Part shown: positions 10,950 through 22,535 of the stretch, one piece after another
How positions within the stretch are numbered: position 1 is the first letter of the stretch
Layout: the number at the start of each line of letters is the position of its first letter
Source: Falciphora oryzae
Taxonomy: Eukaryota; Ascomycota; Sordariomycetes; Magnaporthales; Magnaporthaceae
Assembly: GCA_000733355.1 (NCBI GenBank)
Contig: JNVV01000020.1
Coordinates: 163,743-227,742 of the forward strand
Reading direction: 5' to 3'
DNA length: 64,000 nucleotides
Program-made: the position numbers and the translations under genes
The notes under the pieces: model-generated
Databases searched by the model: none
Told to the model about the DNA's origin: nothing
Seen by the model: the letters and a program-made list of their open reading frames with translations, nothing else

Positions 10950-11957
10950 CTAAGCATTGACAGTTGCCTTCCCCAGGGGCTTCAGGACGTTGTCACCGTA
11001 GTGGTCGCCCATGTTTCCTGTCATAGCATCAGCGTCAGCAGCCGTGGCGTCTTGAAGAGGGTTGAGAGAAGAGGATGGCGATACGTACCAGCGGGGAAGT
11101 AGTCGCAAACACTGAACCAAGCGCCCATATCCGTGAACATGGTTCCAGGGGGGCAGTACTGAGCAGCGCAGCCGACCTTCTTAGTCTCGGCCCACACAAG
11201 CTGCGTGTAGTGGCCATACTGCTCGAACTTTCCGGCGGTAGGGTTCTTCTGGCCATAGTTGGCCTCGGGGTACAGCACGATCTCTCCGTTGTACCACATG
11301 TTGGTGATGGCACGCGCGATGGCCGTGTTTTCGCCGAGGGACTGAGCGTCGCCGCTCGACCCCCACATGGCCAGGTTCTGGCCGTAGCCACCGCCACCGG
11401 GAACCCTGTATTTACTCTTGTCAGTTGATGGTATTATATGCCAAGGACGAGGGAGAGAGGACTCACATGTCGTGCGCGAACTTGCACTTCTTGGCAGTCT
11501 CAGCAGCGTAGCCGGCGTAGGTGCTATCCCATGCGAGCGCCGGAGCAGAGTTGTTCTCTCGATGGATGTTGTGGTGGTACACGGCAGTGCTGGCGAAGTC
11601 GGTGGGCGCCGCCGCTTGGGCCTGCTGGGCTTGCTGAGCCTGCTCAGAACCGAGCCTCACATCCGGCGGAGGGGACACAGCCGCTGACTTGGACGTTGGG
11701 ATGGGCGTCATAGTCGGTTCAGGAGTCGCATCGGGGGTAGTCGCCGTCTCAGGAGGAGGTGGCGGCTGCGATGTCGTAGTCGGAGCCACCGACGTCGAGC
11801 TGGTGGTGGAGCTGGATGTGGACGAGGGCTCTGCACCGGCAGTGACCGTGACGTAGACGATGTCGGTCACGACCTCGGTGTGAACGGCGCGCTTCTCGAC
11901 CGGGCCGGCGAGAGCCAGGGCGAGGCCAGAGGCAGCGAGGTAGATGGAAGCCTTCAT
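10950..11957 (-). CDS. Secreted PR-1-like CAP/SCP-domain protein (Pry family)
   Basis: Three exons: 11957-11467, 11405-11089 and 11017-10950, 291 aa. A signal peptide (MKASIYLAASGLALALAG) is followed by a Kex2-like site, PVEKR. Next comes a Thr/Ser/Pro-rich, probably O-glycosylated linker with a short EQAQQAQQAQ stretch, then the CAP domain from about residue 120. The CAP1 signature is seen as GHYTQLVW, and CAP2 as CDYFPAGNMGDHY across the second intron. The cysteines CKFAHD, GCAAQYC and CDY fit the usual disulfide pattern. Fungal CAP proteins bind sterols or fatty acids and are exported; some take part in virulence or sterol efflux, which cannot be judged here. The upstream side faces the gene-free 7-kb region. 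Confidence 0.93.
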
Positions 11958-14900
11958 GTTGACCGGATTCTGTACTGGCTCGGGTGGTGATTAACCAAAA
12001 AGAAGGAAGTCTGCGGCTGGTAAGAGTCGGTACTCCAAGGAATCCAAAGAAGGGGATCAACGAGTGACAGGAAGCGAAGGTGAGAAAAAGGGTGGAAGAG
12101 GTGGGTGAGATGCTGAACGAGTGTGGGTTGCTGTAAGGAGGTCGAGATGGGATAGCAGTGAGTGAAGCAGCCAAAAAAGAAAGGTTGCCTAGAGGAAGGT
12201 GTAGAAGTGAAATCTTGAAGGAAAGTTCGTAAGGCATGCGCTAGATTTGGCGGTTGTCGCGGGACAATGTGGGAAATGTGGAAGGAATGTGCGGAGAATG
12301 AAGATGGGCGTGTTGGAAGGGAGGTTGAAATGGTGGCTTCCTCGGCCACGGCGTCGAGAGCTCGGCACTTTCCCATCTTTGTCCCAGGGCGCTGTTTGGT
12401 GGCGGCGCCCCACACACAAAGAAGCGCTTTGTCTCAGGAGAAAGGAGAGAAGGAAGGTCGTGGACACGGCAACAGCCAGTCCAGGCCCGGAGAGCATGGC
12501 TCAAAGAGATGTTGCCGAGTGCGACTGTCTTGGCCGTTCTTGCAGTTGCACGTGCTGGGAGCCGGCCCGGGAAGGAGACAGGTCGCGCATTGCGGAGGAA
12601 GCACCCGTGACGGCACTGGTGCAGTGCAGAGAGTATTGGGATATGATGAGGGGAGTGATGGGGTGCAGCCAGGAAAGGGAGGTGGGCAGTTGAGGGGTCT
12701 AAAAGGGCGACTTCAAAGCGTGATGGCAGTAGCATCCGTCTTGGTGGGCATACCTTTTCAGCGTTCGATAGGTGTAGTGAATATTACTTCCAATGGTGGA
12801 GATGGATGGAGGGATATCCCAAAGCGAGAAGGAGCCGGCGGTGACTGAGGTAAATATACACCGTCGGCAGTTGAGGAAGTCGTCTTTGTCGGAGCTGCCT
12901 GGCGAATGCAAAGCTAACGCAGCACGCTGGCCCAAGAAAGGCCCGCCAAGAGATGTGAAGCCGTCTCGGAAAGAACGAGGTGGGTGGAAAAAGAGTGTGG
13001 TTGAACAACAGGCAAGACCAGTTGTCAGTTGGAGTTCTGTGTTAGACCACGAGAAAGGTCTGGCTGGGCTCCCGAAATCCGGAGTGACGGTCGTCGTCTA
13101 TTTTTTTGTTATTTCCCGTGTCCTCAGTCTCCTGTCACTTCTGCCACCACGCTAAGCTGAAGTGTGGGTGACAGTCAGATCGGAGCCTGCACGAGTGACA
13201 CAGCGAACAACGAGGCGAGGCGACCTACAAGCTTGTCACGGCCAGAACTGGGCTCGGCTCTATCTTTTTCTTCCTTCTCTCTTGCCGGAAGAGACCAGGT
13301 GCTCGGGTTGCCGTATCTTGGGCGCTGCCCGAGCGTGGACGGCTGGGACCAAATCGAGCGGACGGAGAGGGGTTTTGATACTATTCAAGGAGTGACGATG
13401 CAAAAGAAGGGAATGCACTGCAGGTGGAGGTCGGGTGTACCTCGAACAGCCTGGGGCGAATGCGGTTGCTGCTTCGGACTGCAAAGGAGTGACGACGTGG
13501 CCGGTGGATGCCACGAAAAGGAATGTGGTGGTGGAGGAAGTGAAGAAGGAAGGTTGGGAGAAGCGGTGGTCAAGGCAAGGTAAGGAAGGAGTGCCAGCGA
13601 GCGAGGTGTGGCCCGTACGACGGACTAAAAGGAGGAGCGGGACTCTGCTGTGTCGAGGTCTTCTCCTGGGTGTATCTTTTTTCCCTAGGCAGATTCTCCA
13701 ACGGAACGGAAGCCCACAGCTGGGCAACCGTGTGTAATTTCGACAACATCCCAATTAACGGCAGGCACGACCAGAGAGGTGTGGAAAGGCGCCGAGAGGG
13801 GGTATGGTTAGTACCAAGACCCAAATTTTACTGTCTGCACCACAACGCTGGCGCGGCAAGTCTGGGTACGAGGGCCGAGGGGTGAACGTATTGATCGATC
13901 TCCTACCGCAGTCGGCATCAATTCACCTCATCTTTGGTCTGGCGAATTCGTTTGATGTTGACAGCTCGATTTGGATGCGGCTGGGCCAAGATTTCCGGTA
14001 CAAGAGCCCCTGCAAACAGCCAGCCATACGAGACCCAAGCAGCCTAGCCAAGCTATCAGGGCTTCAAGAATTCCAGGCTCTGGCTTTCACAGGGAAAACG
14101 TGGTAGCAAGGAAACCGAAATCGACCCGTCACCAGCAAGCCACCGTGCGACACCGCACGCCGTCGATTGATGATCATTTTGGACGAGGATGGCAGTCGAT
14201 CTGGCCGATCCTGTCGATAGCACAAACATTCGAGCGCCATGTCTTTTTTTTACAGCCTTGGTCAGTGGCGTGCGTCGGCTCGCTAGCGAGAGAAGGCTGG
14301 TAGAATTCCAGCAGCTCGTGTAGGTGACGCATCGCTGAGATGAGGGAGGGGCTTTTCATGCTGGCCGCTCCTGGGACGTCGACTGGCGACGGCGAGGCAC
14401 CCAGTGCAGACACCCAACATCTGTAGATGAAGTCAATGTTCCTGTCCTCCTCGTGACCAAACTCGATTGGACGCCACCACCTCTGGTACAACCGCGCGTA
14501 CCTTGCAGATGTGCAAAGTTACGCCCAGATTTTCGGCAGGGATCTAACAGGGCGACCCCGCCAACCCGCGCCCGCCGGCTGGCGAGACTGGGGGAGCTGG
14601 GAGCCAGTCACGTCGGTTTCGAAACGTTTGGTGCCCTTCATTTCGGGCCAGCGAATTTTTTGCCCTTGCACAACATCACTTCCCGCCGCAGCGCAACAAA
14701 CACCAGACGAACAACTGTTGAAGTCGCTGCTGGAGGGTGAGCAGCCGGGCAGCAGGGGTTGTGCGGGGAAGGGACTGAACGTTGGTGCGGATTGCAGGGG
14801 TGGTGGGCTTTTTTTTTTTTTCTCGATCCAAACGGTCATCCAGCTCACAGCAAATTTGACGTTTGTTCGCCTCAATCACTGACATGGACGAGAACCCTGC

Positions 14901-17900
14901 TGACAGCAACCACACCATGATGTTGGGGGCTTGTCACTCTTCTTTTCTGACTCGGGAATGGCCGACAACCTGAGCAGAGAGAGTAGCCGACAAAGTCGCA
15001 CACATCTATCATTATGAACACGGCCAACCACAAGGGCTCTCGACGCACCGCGCCGCCAACCTTGATATCTCGCATGCTCTCAAACGACGCACGCTTACTC
15101 GCATTCGCGTATGCACGCATGTCCGGACATTCATGAAATCCTCCAGTGCTGAAAACCTTCAGCAGCTTTTCGACCCGCCTTCCCGGCCCCTGTTTCGGGG
15201 GCGCTCCCCAGATGGCCCCCGTCCCGATCTTGTGTTCCCACTCCATCCCACAACAAACGAGCATCCGCCGGCAGGAAGGAGGTGTGCCGTTTCTTTTGCC
15301 GCCCTTGCCAGCAGTCCTGGGATGCTGCAAGCCGCCCACATAACAGAAAGACGGGAGTCGACCCAGGCAAGGCGACCAAACCATAGGTACTCTCTAGGAG
15401 GCTGGTAGAGAAACGGCTGCCAACAAAACCACGCTCGCCCCCAGTCGCCTTGTGGCCCATGCTCCGAAACAAGGCTGGTGGTATACGACCCATAGCATCG
15501 ATCTCGCCTTCCCCGGGTCTCTAGAAGCTCGACTCAGCCTCGGGTCTGGACCTAGGAAGAAGGGGAAAAAAAAAAGGGGAAACCTATCTTTCGGCAAGGC
15601 CGTCATGGCCTCTGATTCTTCTTTTTCTCGTGTCCTATTCTTCTATCGACTCCCGCTAGGGACCTCCGCTTCAGCTCGTCCATTGTCCCGCGCCGCCCAG
15701 CCCAGGGGCCATAGAAGACAAGCCACACACCGCAAGCGACAGAACTCGTTGCACAGCGGCTTATAGCCAACACGCCGGGCTTTTTTCTTCTCTCTCTGCC
15801 CTTGGGTCCGTTTCAGCTTCGAACACGACGTCAGCGGTTTCCCGCGCCCTTCTCTACCAGAAGCCAGCCAGCCTACGCACAGCATTCCATCGACAGCGAA
15901 TCGACCGGCAGGAATGCAGCCCGGCGGTTGCATATGCATGCGTGTGGCGTTCTTTGCGCGACGCGCCTCTCCTAGGATCTTTGCACCCAATTCTCGTTTA
16001 CCGGCTATCCTTTCCCCCACCAGTCGCCAGCCCGAAAAAAAAAGCACACCGCAAAAGGCCAGAGGTCAGCCAGCCAGTCTTTTACCGCCCGTGTCCATCG
16101 TGATAGGGCGCGGGGCAGGTCGGATAGGGGATGCATCAAGGCGTTTTTTGTCTCGGGAAAGTCTCACTGGCCAAGTGCCCGATGCCGTCCACTCAGGGCG
16201 TCCAGACTCGCAGCCTTGGCCAGGCTAAGGTGGGGAGGTACTATCGACAAAGGTCGTTTTCGCGCGCCCCCGTTCTATCCATCCTCAAACTTAGCTTCCG
16301 TCGACGGTATAGGAGTGTTCGGGTCTACTGCACGAACCCGTAGTGGGCCACGGCGCTGAAAGCCCCTCGACTAGAGCTGCCCGCACAAACGGCCTCCCGT
16401 TTCTCCCTGACATGGATGCCTCGGGGCTGGCCTGGCCAATCCCGGAACGAATTGAAGCACGGAGCGGGAAAGCCAGCCCGCCTCCGAGTGCCCCTCGCTG
16501 TCTAGGATATATTGCTTGCGTCGGGCGGGGTAGGGGCTGGACTTGGCCCCCCGGACGCTGTAGGCCGCAAGACACACTCCGTCCAGCCTTCAGGATGCCG
16601 ATGTCTTGACGCCCTCGTCGTATCGGGTATCGGTCCCGTCAGCACTTTGGCGTCCACCTCGATTTCGCCGGCATCCCTTGAGGTGCCGCAGGGTGAGAGT
16701 GCGAGCCTTTCCTACCTCCCGATCGATCCCAGTTGATTTCAGCTTTGCGTTTCACAAGACCTCACTTCTGTGCTCTGCCTAATGGAGTCGCACAAGAGAG
16801 AGAAAAGGAAAAAGCAAGACGGCGAATGGTGGCAGCGCCGCGCGTTTCCTCGCAAACGGGGGGAGGCTGCTCTCCAGGCGCCGGCCAAAGGCGCTTCCAC
16901 TCGGCCCTCACGACCCTATCCTTCTCTCACGAAGCCGGCCCAAGACAACTGACGATGTCTCCAGACGTGGCGCTAGTCGTACAAGTGGCCCGCACTGGAT
17001 CTTGGACAAAGTTTGTTAAGCGGCCCCTGTAAGATGTCTCTGATCCTTCCATAGCACCGCCCGAGCGGTCACCCTGTACTCCCCCTCTTTGTCTCTCCTC
17101 TGGGAGCCCCTCATCCTCTCCCCCCTTGTGTAAAACCGGCCCCGCCGCGCCAAATACGATGGCGTGTGTATCGGCCTTGTCTGTGACTCGGACCGGCCGT
17201 CCACATTTAAGAGGGCAAAGCCGGACCGGATGCCGTAGTATAATTGTTCAATGCTGGGCTAAGAAATAAAAGTGAGCATCAAGGCGGAAATATTGAACTA
17301 CATGCTTTTATGTAGTTCCATATCGGCTTGTAATCACTATCCGGCCTCTGAACATCTTTTTTTGCGTCGTGGGAATTAGGAGTTGACCAGCTCTCGTGGA
17401 CGGTAGTCTTCTTGGTTGCTTCCGGGCAAATTTTGATGCCGCTGTGTAAACTCTGCCTTGGCGGTGGCATCAAACCCGAGCTGCCAAATAGGATCAAGGA
17501 ATGCGAACAGTTCACGACGCCCTCTAGGGTAAGAAGCTCTTTGTGTTGTGAGGCAACAATCCACTTGGCACTGAGCATCTTTTTACAGGTCATGGCATGC
17601 CTCGTTAGATTCTAGCCATACAAGAAGCGAAACGTCGCCATGAAAACATCTACCGGCCTAGAGATATTAATCTTCCCCAAAGCTCGATAAAAAAAAAAAA
17701 AGTCGAGAGTTGGCGAGATGTGGGACACAGTCATTACAGGAGGAATCCGGGCTCTCTGATCAACAAACATGACGATAGCACTCGAGTACAGGTAGCCTGG
17801 TAGCAAAACCTCCGTTATCCAAGGAATTTTCAAGAAGGGCGGTACAAGCTCGTCTAGATAGGCAGCTTGTCGCCCAACACATGATCCAGACACGCCAGCG

Positions 17901-18957
17901 AGTGGACACGATAACAGCATACACCACGTCCATGCGTCACGGGGCCTATCGGGCGACTATAACATACAGGTAGTTTTTTGATGCGTGGCCTCTCGCCTCA
18001 CGCATCTATCTGGGTGGTCGCTCGAAGAAACCCATCGCGCTCCTCGTCGTTACTGAACGGCCTTCATTTTTAGCGAGGCTCGCACAGACATGAAAACAGG
18101 CCTGTCATTCATCTTTGTGCTCGAGACACCACGTCGTCTTGTCTTTGCCTTGACACCCCTGACCGAAAGCCCTGTGAGTGTCTAGTAGCAGATCTCGGTT
18201 CTCGTTGCTTCTATCACGGCCATTTTCTGGAGCGGCCACTGCCGCTATCCCTAGCCCGCTAATGTGTACCGTCATGGCTTTCGTGCCGTCTTCTCCAGCG
18301 CGGTAACGAGGCAGGTAGCCGCCGGTGGATGGCCAGCACAGGAATTGTGCATTTTTATTTACGTGGTGCGGCCCCGGTGACGGCGCGGCATTGTTATCGC
18401 TGCATACGCACAGCGAAAACCTCTTGCAGTCACACCTTATTTGGGTATCTCTTATGATGTTTGATAAATAATGAGTATGCTAGTAAGGCGGTGCTCATTT
18501 TTAAAGTGCGGGGAGCCACCAGCCAAAAAGGGCGATACACGTACCAAAAGACTTTTGAAAAAAAGGATTAAAATGTCAACATGTGGGCAAGTGCACGGAT
18601 AAGAACTTTTTTTTTGTTGCAATTGTGTGCTCATGCTTCCAAAATGAGTCTATATGTACAGCGTCGTCTTAAGCCTCCCGGTCTCACCAGCGTCCGCGAG
18701 CGCTCTGCGGGGTTGCTTAAGGGGACGTGGGATCGGCAGTTGGACTCTTCTGTGGGACACGGGTAGCTCTCACGACGCTCCTCCGCTGCCGCCACTGTTG
18801 CAGCTGGCTGGCTCGTAAAGGGCTCAATGGGCGTGCGGCGTTACAAGGCGGCACTCCACAACGATACGATGGCCAACGCATCACGGCACCCCCGATCCGC
18901 CGCTCCCACGCTCTGGTGCCATCTCTCCTCCATCAGAGCACAAAACGTCGTCCCAGA
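11958..18957. other. Seven-kilobase region with no supported gene
   Basis: Both strands were scanned. Open frames reach at most about 190 aa, overlap each other and read as low-information Arg/Pro/Ser/Gly sequence without family motifs. Scattered T and A runs (14812-14821, 17688-17701) and a drop in GC after about 17.2 kb are visible. The one protein-like patch is on the minus strand at 17376-17523 and is listed separately. The left end must contain the promoter of the CAP-domain gene and the right end the 3' UTR of NDUFA8. No transposon ends, long terminal repeats or tRNA were recognised. Confidence 0.5.
17376..17523 (-). pseudogene. Possible isolated coding fragment
   Basis: After a splice-acceptor-like TTACCCTAG the minus strand reads about 49 codons with balanced, protein-like composition (for example RRELFAFLDPIWQLGFDATA and QEDYRPRELVNS), then a stop. 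No matching upstream exon could be joined and the family is not recognised. It may be a relict exon or chance. Confidence 0.15.
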
Positions 18958-19747
18958 TCATGACGCCGTCGGTGTGTCGGCGGCGGCCTCCTTCTTTTCC
19001 GGGATAAAGGGCTTCTGGTTTGGCATGATGGGGTAGTGGGCGTATATCTGCTGTCGGCGGAGGTGGACGGGGGTCGCGTTCTTGGGCTGGTCGGGAATTG
19101 TCTTCTCCAGACCCTGATGAACGTGACAACGAGGTTTGGAGTCAGCAATACATATCGAGAGGTGGAGCATGGTCGAATGGCCCTGTCACAATGCCATCCA
19201 GGGAACTCCTCACAATCTTCTCAAAGACGCATTTGTTGAGCTTCCACTCGTCGGCACGGCACTGCCATAGCTGGTGGTTGTTGTTGTCGAGGCACTGCCA
19301 GTGCCTGCGGAACTCGTCGAGGCACGACTTGTTGATGTCCTCAAGGACGCTTCGGGCACACCTCGTGACCCTGCGGCCCTCGGTCAGGCACTTGGCCTCG
19401 CCCGTGCCGGGGTTCTCGTTCTTGCACTGCATGAAGTCATCGTTGTAGTCCCGGCACCGGGCCCCGATGAAGAAGGCCGCCGACAGCAGGGGGGCCGAGC
19501 TGGCGCCGATCTCCTTGACCTTGGGGATCGAGTCCGGCAGCGGCGTGGTGTCGTAAAGGACGTGCTGGTTGAAGCTGCGTGTGCGGCAGTGGCCCAGGTT
19601 AGCTAATGCTGCCCGCCGATGCTATCGATTCCTTGGTTCGGCGCCGCGGCGGGTTTCGGGTCGACGTCGCCGCGGCTGCGGCCAATTGGCGCAAGAGCAG
19701 AGGCCCGAGGCAGACGGGAGGACTTACACCGGCTTTCGGGCAGCCAT
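18958..19747 (-). CDS. nuo-20.8: NADH:ubiquinone oxidoreductase subunit NDUFA8 (20.8 kDa, CHCH)
   Basis: Three exons: 19747-19728 (20 nt), 19574-19214 and 19113-18958, giving 178 aa. Four CX9C half-motifs are visible: CRDYNDDFMQC, CLTEGRRVTRC, CLDEFRRHWQC and CRADEWKLNKC. This is the double twin-CX9C pattern diagnostic of NDUFA8/PGIV. The subunit is imported and oxidised by the Mia40 relay, then assembled on the intermembrane-space face of complex I. The N-terminus MAARKPVFNQHVLYD has no cleavable presequence, as expected. The start lies 635 bp from the divergent nucleoporin gene, so the two probably share a promoter region. Confidence 0.94.
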
Positions 19748-20382
19748 CTTGGCGGTGTTGGTGGGACGGTCGACCGGAGATTCGTCGGTTGGGGATGGCA
19801 GGCGGCTCTTTGGAGGTTGGACGATGTTGCGAGGCCGAGCAAGGTCAGTCTCAATTGTGGGGTGCCTCATTGGCCCGCAGGCTGACCGAGAGCGCAGGGG
19901 TGGGCGGTGAGAAGCCAATCACATCGAGCCAGGCTGAAGGTGAGCTGCAGCCTCTTTGAGCTGAGCTGGAGCTCCCACCGAGCACGGTCCCCTTTTTACT
20001 TTTTTGCACGCGTTGCCTGCCGCCGCTTGTTTGTCTGCTCCGCTTCCTCCCCGGTCGGGCAGCAAGAAATTCTCCCCCACAGCGTAGCCTTGCATCGAGG
20101 CCTGTGATCTGAGCCGACTCCGCAGCAACGCCTGGGCCTCCTGTGGGAGCTGAAGGAGACGCAACCTAATCTTTGCGAGCAGCCTCGTCGCTTCGTTGAC
20201 GCGCCACCACCCGCGAGAGACGCGCCGACCTTTCGAGATATTCGGCCGAGACCAAACCGAGCCACGAGCGCTTGATCAACCGCTTGCTATCGCTTCCAAT
20301 ACCAGAGAAACTGCGTATTCTCCTGGAATTGCTTCCACTGCGCCATCTCTCCTGCCGAGCGACCATCTCCAGCACGCTCACC
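19748..20382. other. Divergent promoter region, NDUFA8 / NUP54
   Basis: A head-to-head spacer of 635 bp. CT-rich leader sequence precedes the nucleoporin start. No coding signal and no clear TATA box. Confidence 0.5.
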
Positions 20383-21574
20383 ATGTCACTCTTTGGGGCA
20401 TCGGCACAGCCCGCCGCCACGGGCACCTCGTCTCTCTTTGGCGGCCAACAACAGCAGACGCAACAGCAACCACAGCAGCAGCAGCAACAACTCCAACAGC
20501 CGCAGCAACAGCAGCAGGCGGGCCTATTGCAACAGTCACAACTGGGCAGTTCATTATGGAAGCCGGGTAGCTTGTCGAACCGTGAGTGGCTCCGCGCGGC
20601 CCAACCGTTGGATGCAAGGAACCGACCGACAAGGTCCAACGGCTGCTCGCGGACTCGGGCTCCCCTCCCGTAACATCGCTAACTAATATCGCCGCCGCCG
20701 CCGCCCGAGCAGACCAGAAATCGATTCCGGAGCAGATGCAGGCGATAACCAATAAGTGGGACCCTGCAAACCCGGCCTGCGAGTTCAGAACGTACTTCTA
20801 CAACAAGGTTGACGAGTCCCACATCCCCTTCTACGGGCCGGCGCCCGGCGACGACCCCAAGGCCTGGGAGGCCGCGCTGGCCGACAAGCCCGCGGCGGGC
20901 TTCATCCCCGTTGCCGCCGTGGGCTTCCAGGCGCTCGCGCAGCGGCTCAACGCGCAGCGGCTCGCCGTGGGCCAGTTCAACCAGCGCCTGCACGAGATCA
21001 ACGCGTCGCTAGACGCCATCCTGTCGCGCCACGACCTCGAGACCTCGGTGCGCAGCCTGGCCGCCCGCCGCCGCCACGCCGAGCTGCGCCGCCGCTCGCT
21101 CGCCCTTGCCGCGCGCGTCCAAGTCCTCCGGAACAGGGGGTACGCCCTCAGCGGCGACGAGGACGACCTGGGCACCAAGCTGGCCGCCCTCGAGCGCGGC
21201 GCCCAGGACCCCGCCCTCGCCGCCCGCATGGAGGAGCTGTGGAGCCGCCTCATCACGCTGCGCGACTACGCCGAGTCGCTCCAGGCCGAGATCGGCAAGG
21301 GCGCGCTCAATGCCGACCAGGGAGGGTTGGGAGAGGAGGTTGAGGCCAAGGCAAAGAAGGTGCGTTATTTCCCTTTTCCTATTCCGTTGTGGAGTCACAT
21401 CAGGAGTATCCCCTGCCGGTATTCTGTAGGTCACTATTCCTAACCCCAATATTACCTGTGCAGATTCTCGAGGATTACGAGAAGCAAATACAACACTTGA
21501 AGAAGGAACTAGAGCTTGTCAAGAAAGACTTTGAAGAGTGGGAGAAACAGAGCACGCCTGTGTCGAGGTCATGA
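20383..21574 (+). CDS. NUP57: Nucleoporin Nup54/Nup57, Gln-rich and FG-poor
   Basis: Three exons: 20383-20581, 20713-21359 and 21464-21574, 318 aa. The core begins at QKSIPEQMQAITNKWDPANP and continues with CEFRTYFYNKV, the Nup54/57 signature. A long alpha-helical coiled-coil region follows (about residues 120-318), ending ILEDYEKQIQHLKKELELVK. In yeast this protein forms the central-channel trimer with Nsp1 and Nup49/Nup62 orthologues. The N-terminus carries only two FG motifs (SLFGA, SLFGG) and then a Gln tract (residues about 22-53). Most homologues have many GLFG repeats here. The frame upstream of the chosen ATG shows no FG repeats, so the short region is not a mis-set start. Confidence 0.88.
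20447..20518 (+). repeat. CAG/CAA polyglutamine tract
   Basis: About 24 codons that are nearly all CAG or CAA, broken by Thr, Pro and Leu, inside exon 1 of the nucleoporin gene. The CAG/CAA mixture suggests a tract retained for its protein sequence as well as slippage. Confidence 0.85.
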
Positions 21575-22213
21575 CCTGAGTCCAAGGGTCAGACGGGGGG
21601 GTTCTTTGGCGCGACTGATTTCCGCCTCATTGCTTTGGAATCACGCAAGGCAAAAAGATGGGAGACAAAGCGAGATGTTTCACTTTTTATTTCGCTTGCA
21701 TACCCGGCGCTGTTAAATACGTACTGTACTATCTATTTTGTAAGCTCAGGTTGCCAGCCGTTGGCGGGTTGCCGGGGCTGGAATCTTTAATGTGGTCTGA
21801 ACCATGGAACCGTATGGCCATCACTGAAGAGCTCAGGATATCGCATCTATGCGAGGGATATGATGTCTCTGGGAGAGTCAAGTTGCTGCTCGGGAGGTGC
21901 TCAGAAGAAAAAATGGCATTGCAAGTATTCATAAAGTAGTAATGTACAGTCTATCGTCGTCCCCGCAGAGAGCTATGGTGTCCGCATGATTCCCCCGTCC
22001 TAGATAAACGCCGAAACTGATGCTTCGCCCGGTTGATATTATATGCACACGCACATTGCGTAGCAGGAGCGGATGGTGGCAGCGGATCTACTTAGCCTTG
22101 GGGGGGTCAATTCTTGCTGATTTCAAGAAGACCTCGTTGGCGGGCAGGAATGTCCGTAGAATGTGGAGACATAGATGAGGCTCAGGCTCGAAGGGCTTCG
22201 AGCTACTAGATTC
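21575..22213. other. Convergent 3' regions of NUP57 and TOM5
   Basis: AT-richer sequence, including an open frame at 21658-21939 with no recognisable motif. Read as 3' UTR and terminator sequence of the two converging genes. Confidence 0.5.
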
Positions 22214-22535
22214 TCAAAAGATCCTCGAGATGGCGTCAATGGCAAAAGGAGCTGTTTGTCGGGCAGCAGAGGCCGTGTCAGCGCCCAGCCCAAACAGGAC
22301 CCTGCAGAAAATAGAAAACGCTCAGGCGGCGGGCTTACAGAAGTAGAGGAAGACGCTGGTCGCGATGAAGCGCTGGACGGTAAAGGTCGCCTCGTCCTCG
22401 AGCTGGCGGATCTCCTCCTCGGAGAACTGCGGCGGGGCAACTGCAAGAGGAGAACGGTGGAAGGTCAGTGGGTTGGTTTATTGGCGTCAGAGCTGCAGGG
22501 TCTATGGGAAGCGCACATCCAGGTCCTCCAAACAT
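22214..22535 (-). CDS. TOM5: Mitochondrial outer-membrane translocase subunit Tom5
   Basis: Three tiny exons, 22535-22517 (19 nt), 22440-22339 (102 nt) and 22251-22214 (38 nt), join in phase to 52 aa. The protein starts MFGGPGFAPPQFSEEEIRQL, has an acidic, Glu-rich N-terminal half and ends FLYFSPFAIDAISRIF. That is the usual Tom5 plan: a short cytosolic acidic segment and one C-terminal tail anchor containing a conserved SPF(A/V)-D block. Tom5 hands preproteins from receptors to the Tom40 pore. Donors are GTGCGC and GTAAGC, acceptors TTGCAG and AACAG. No single reading frame covers the gene, so it is easy to miss. It is divergent from GCV2. Confidence 0.85.
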
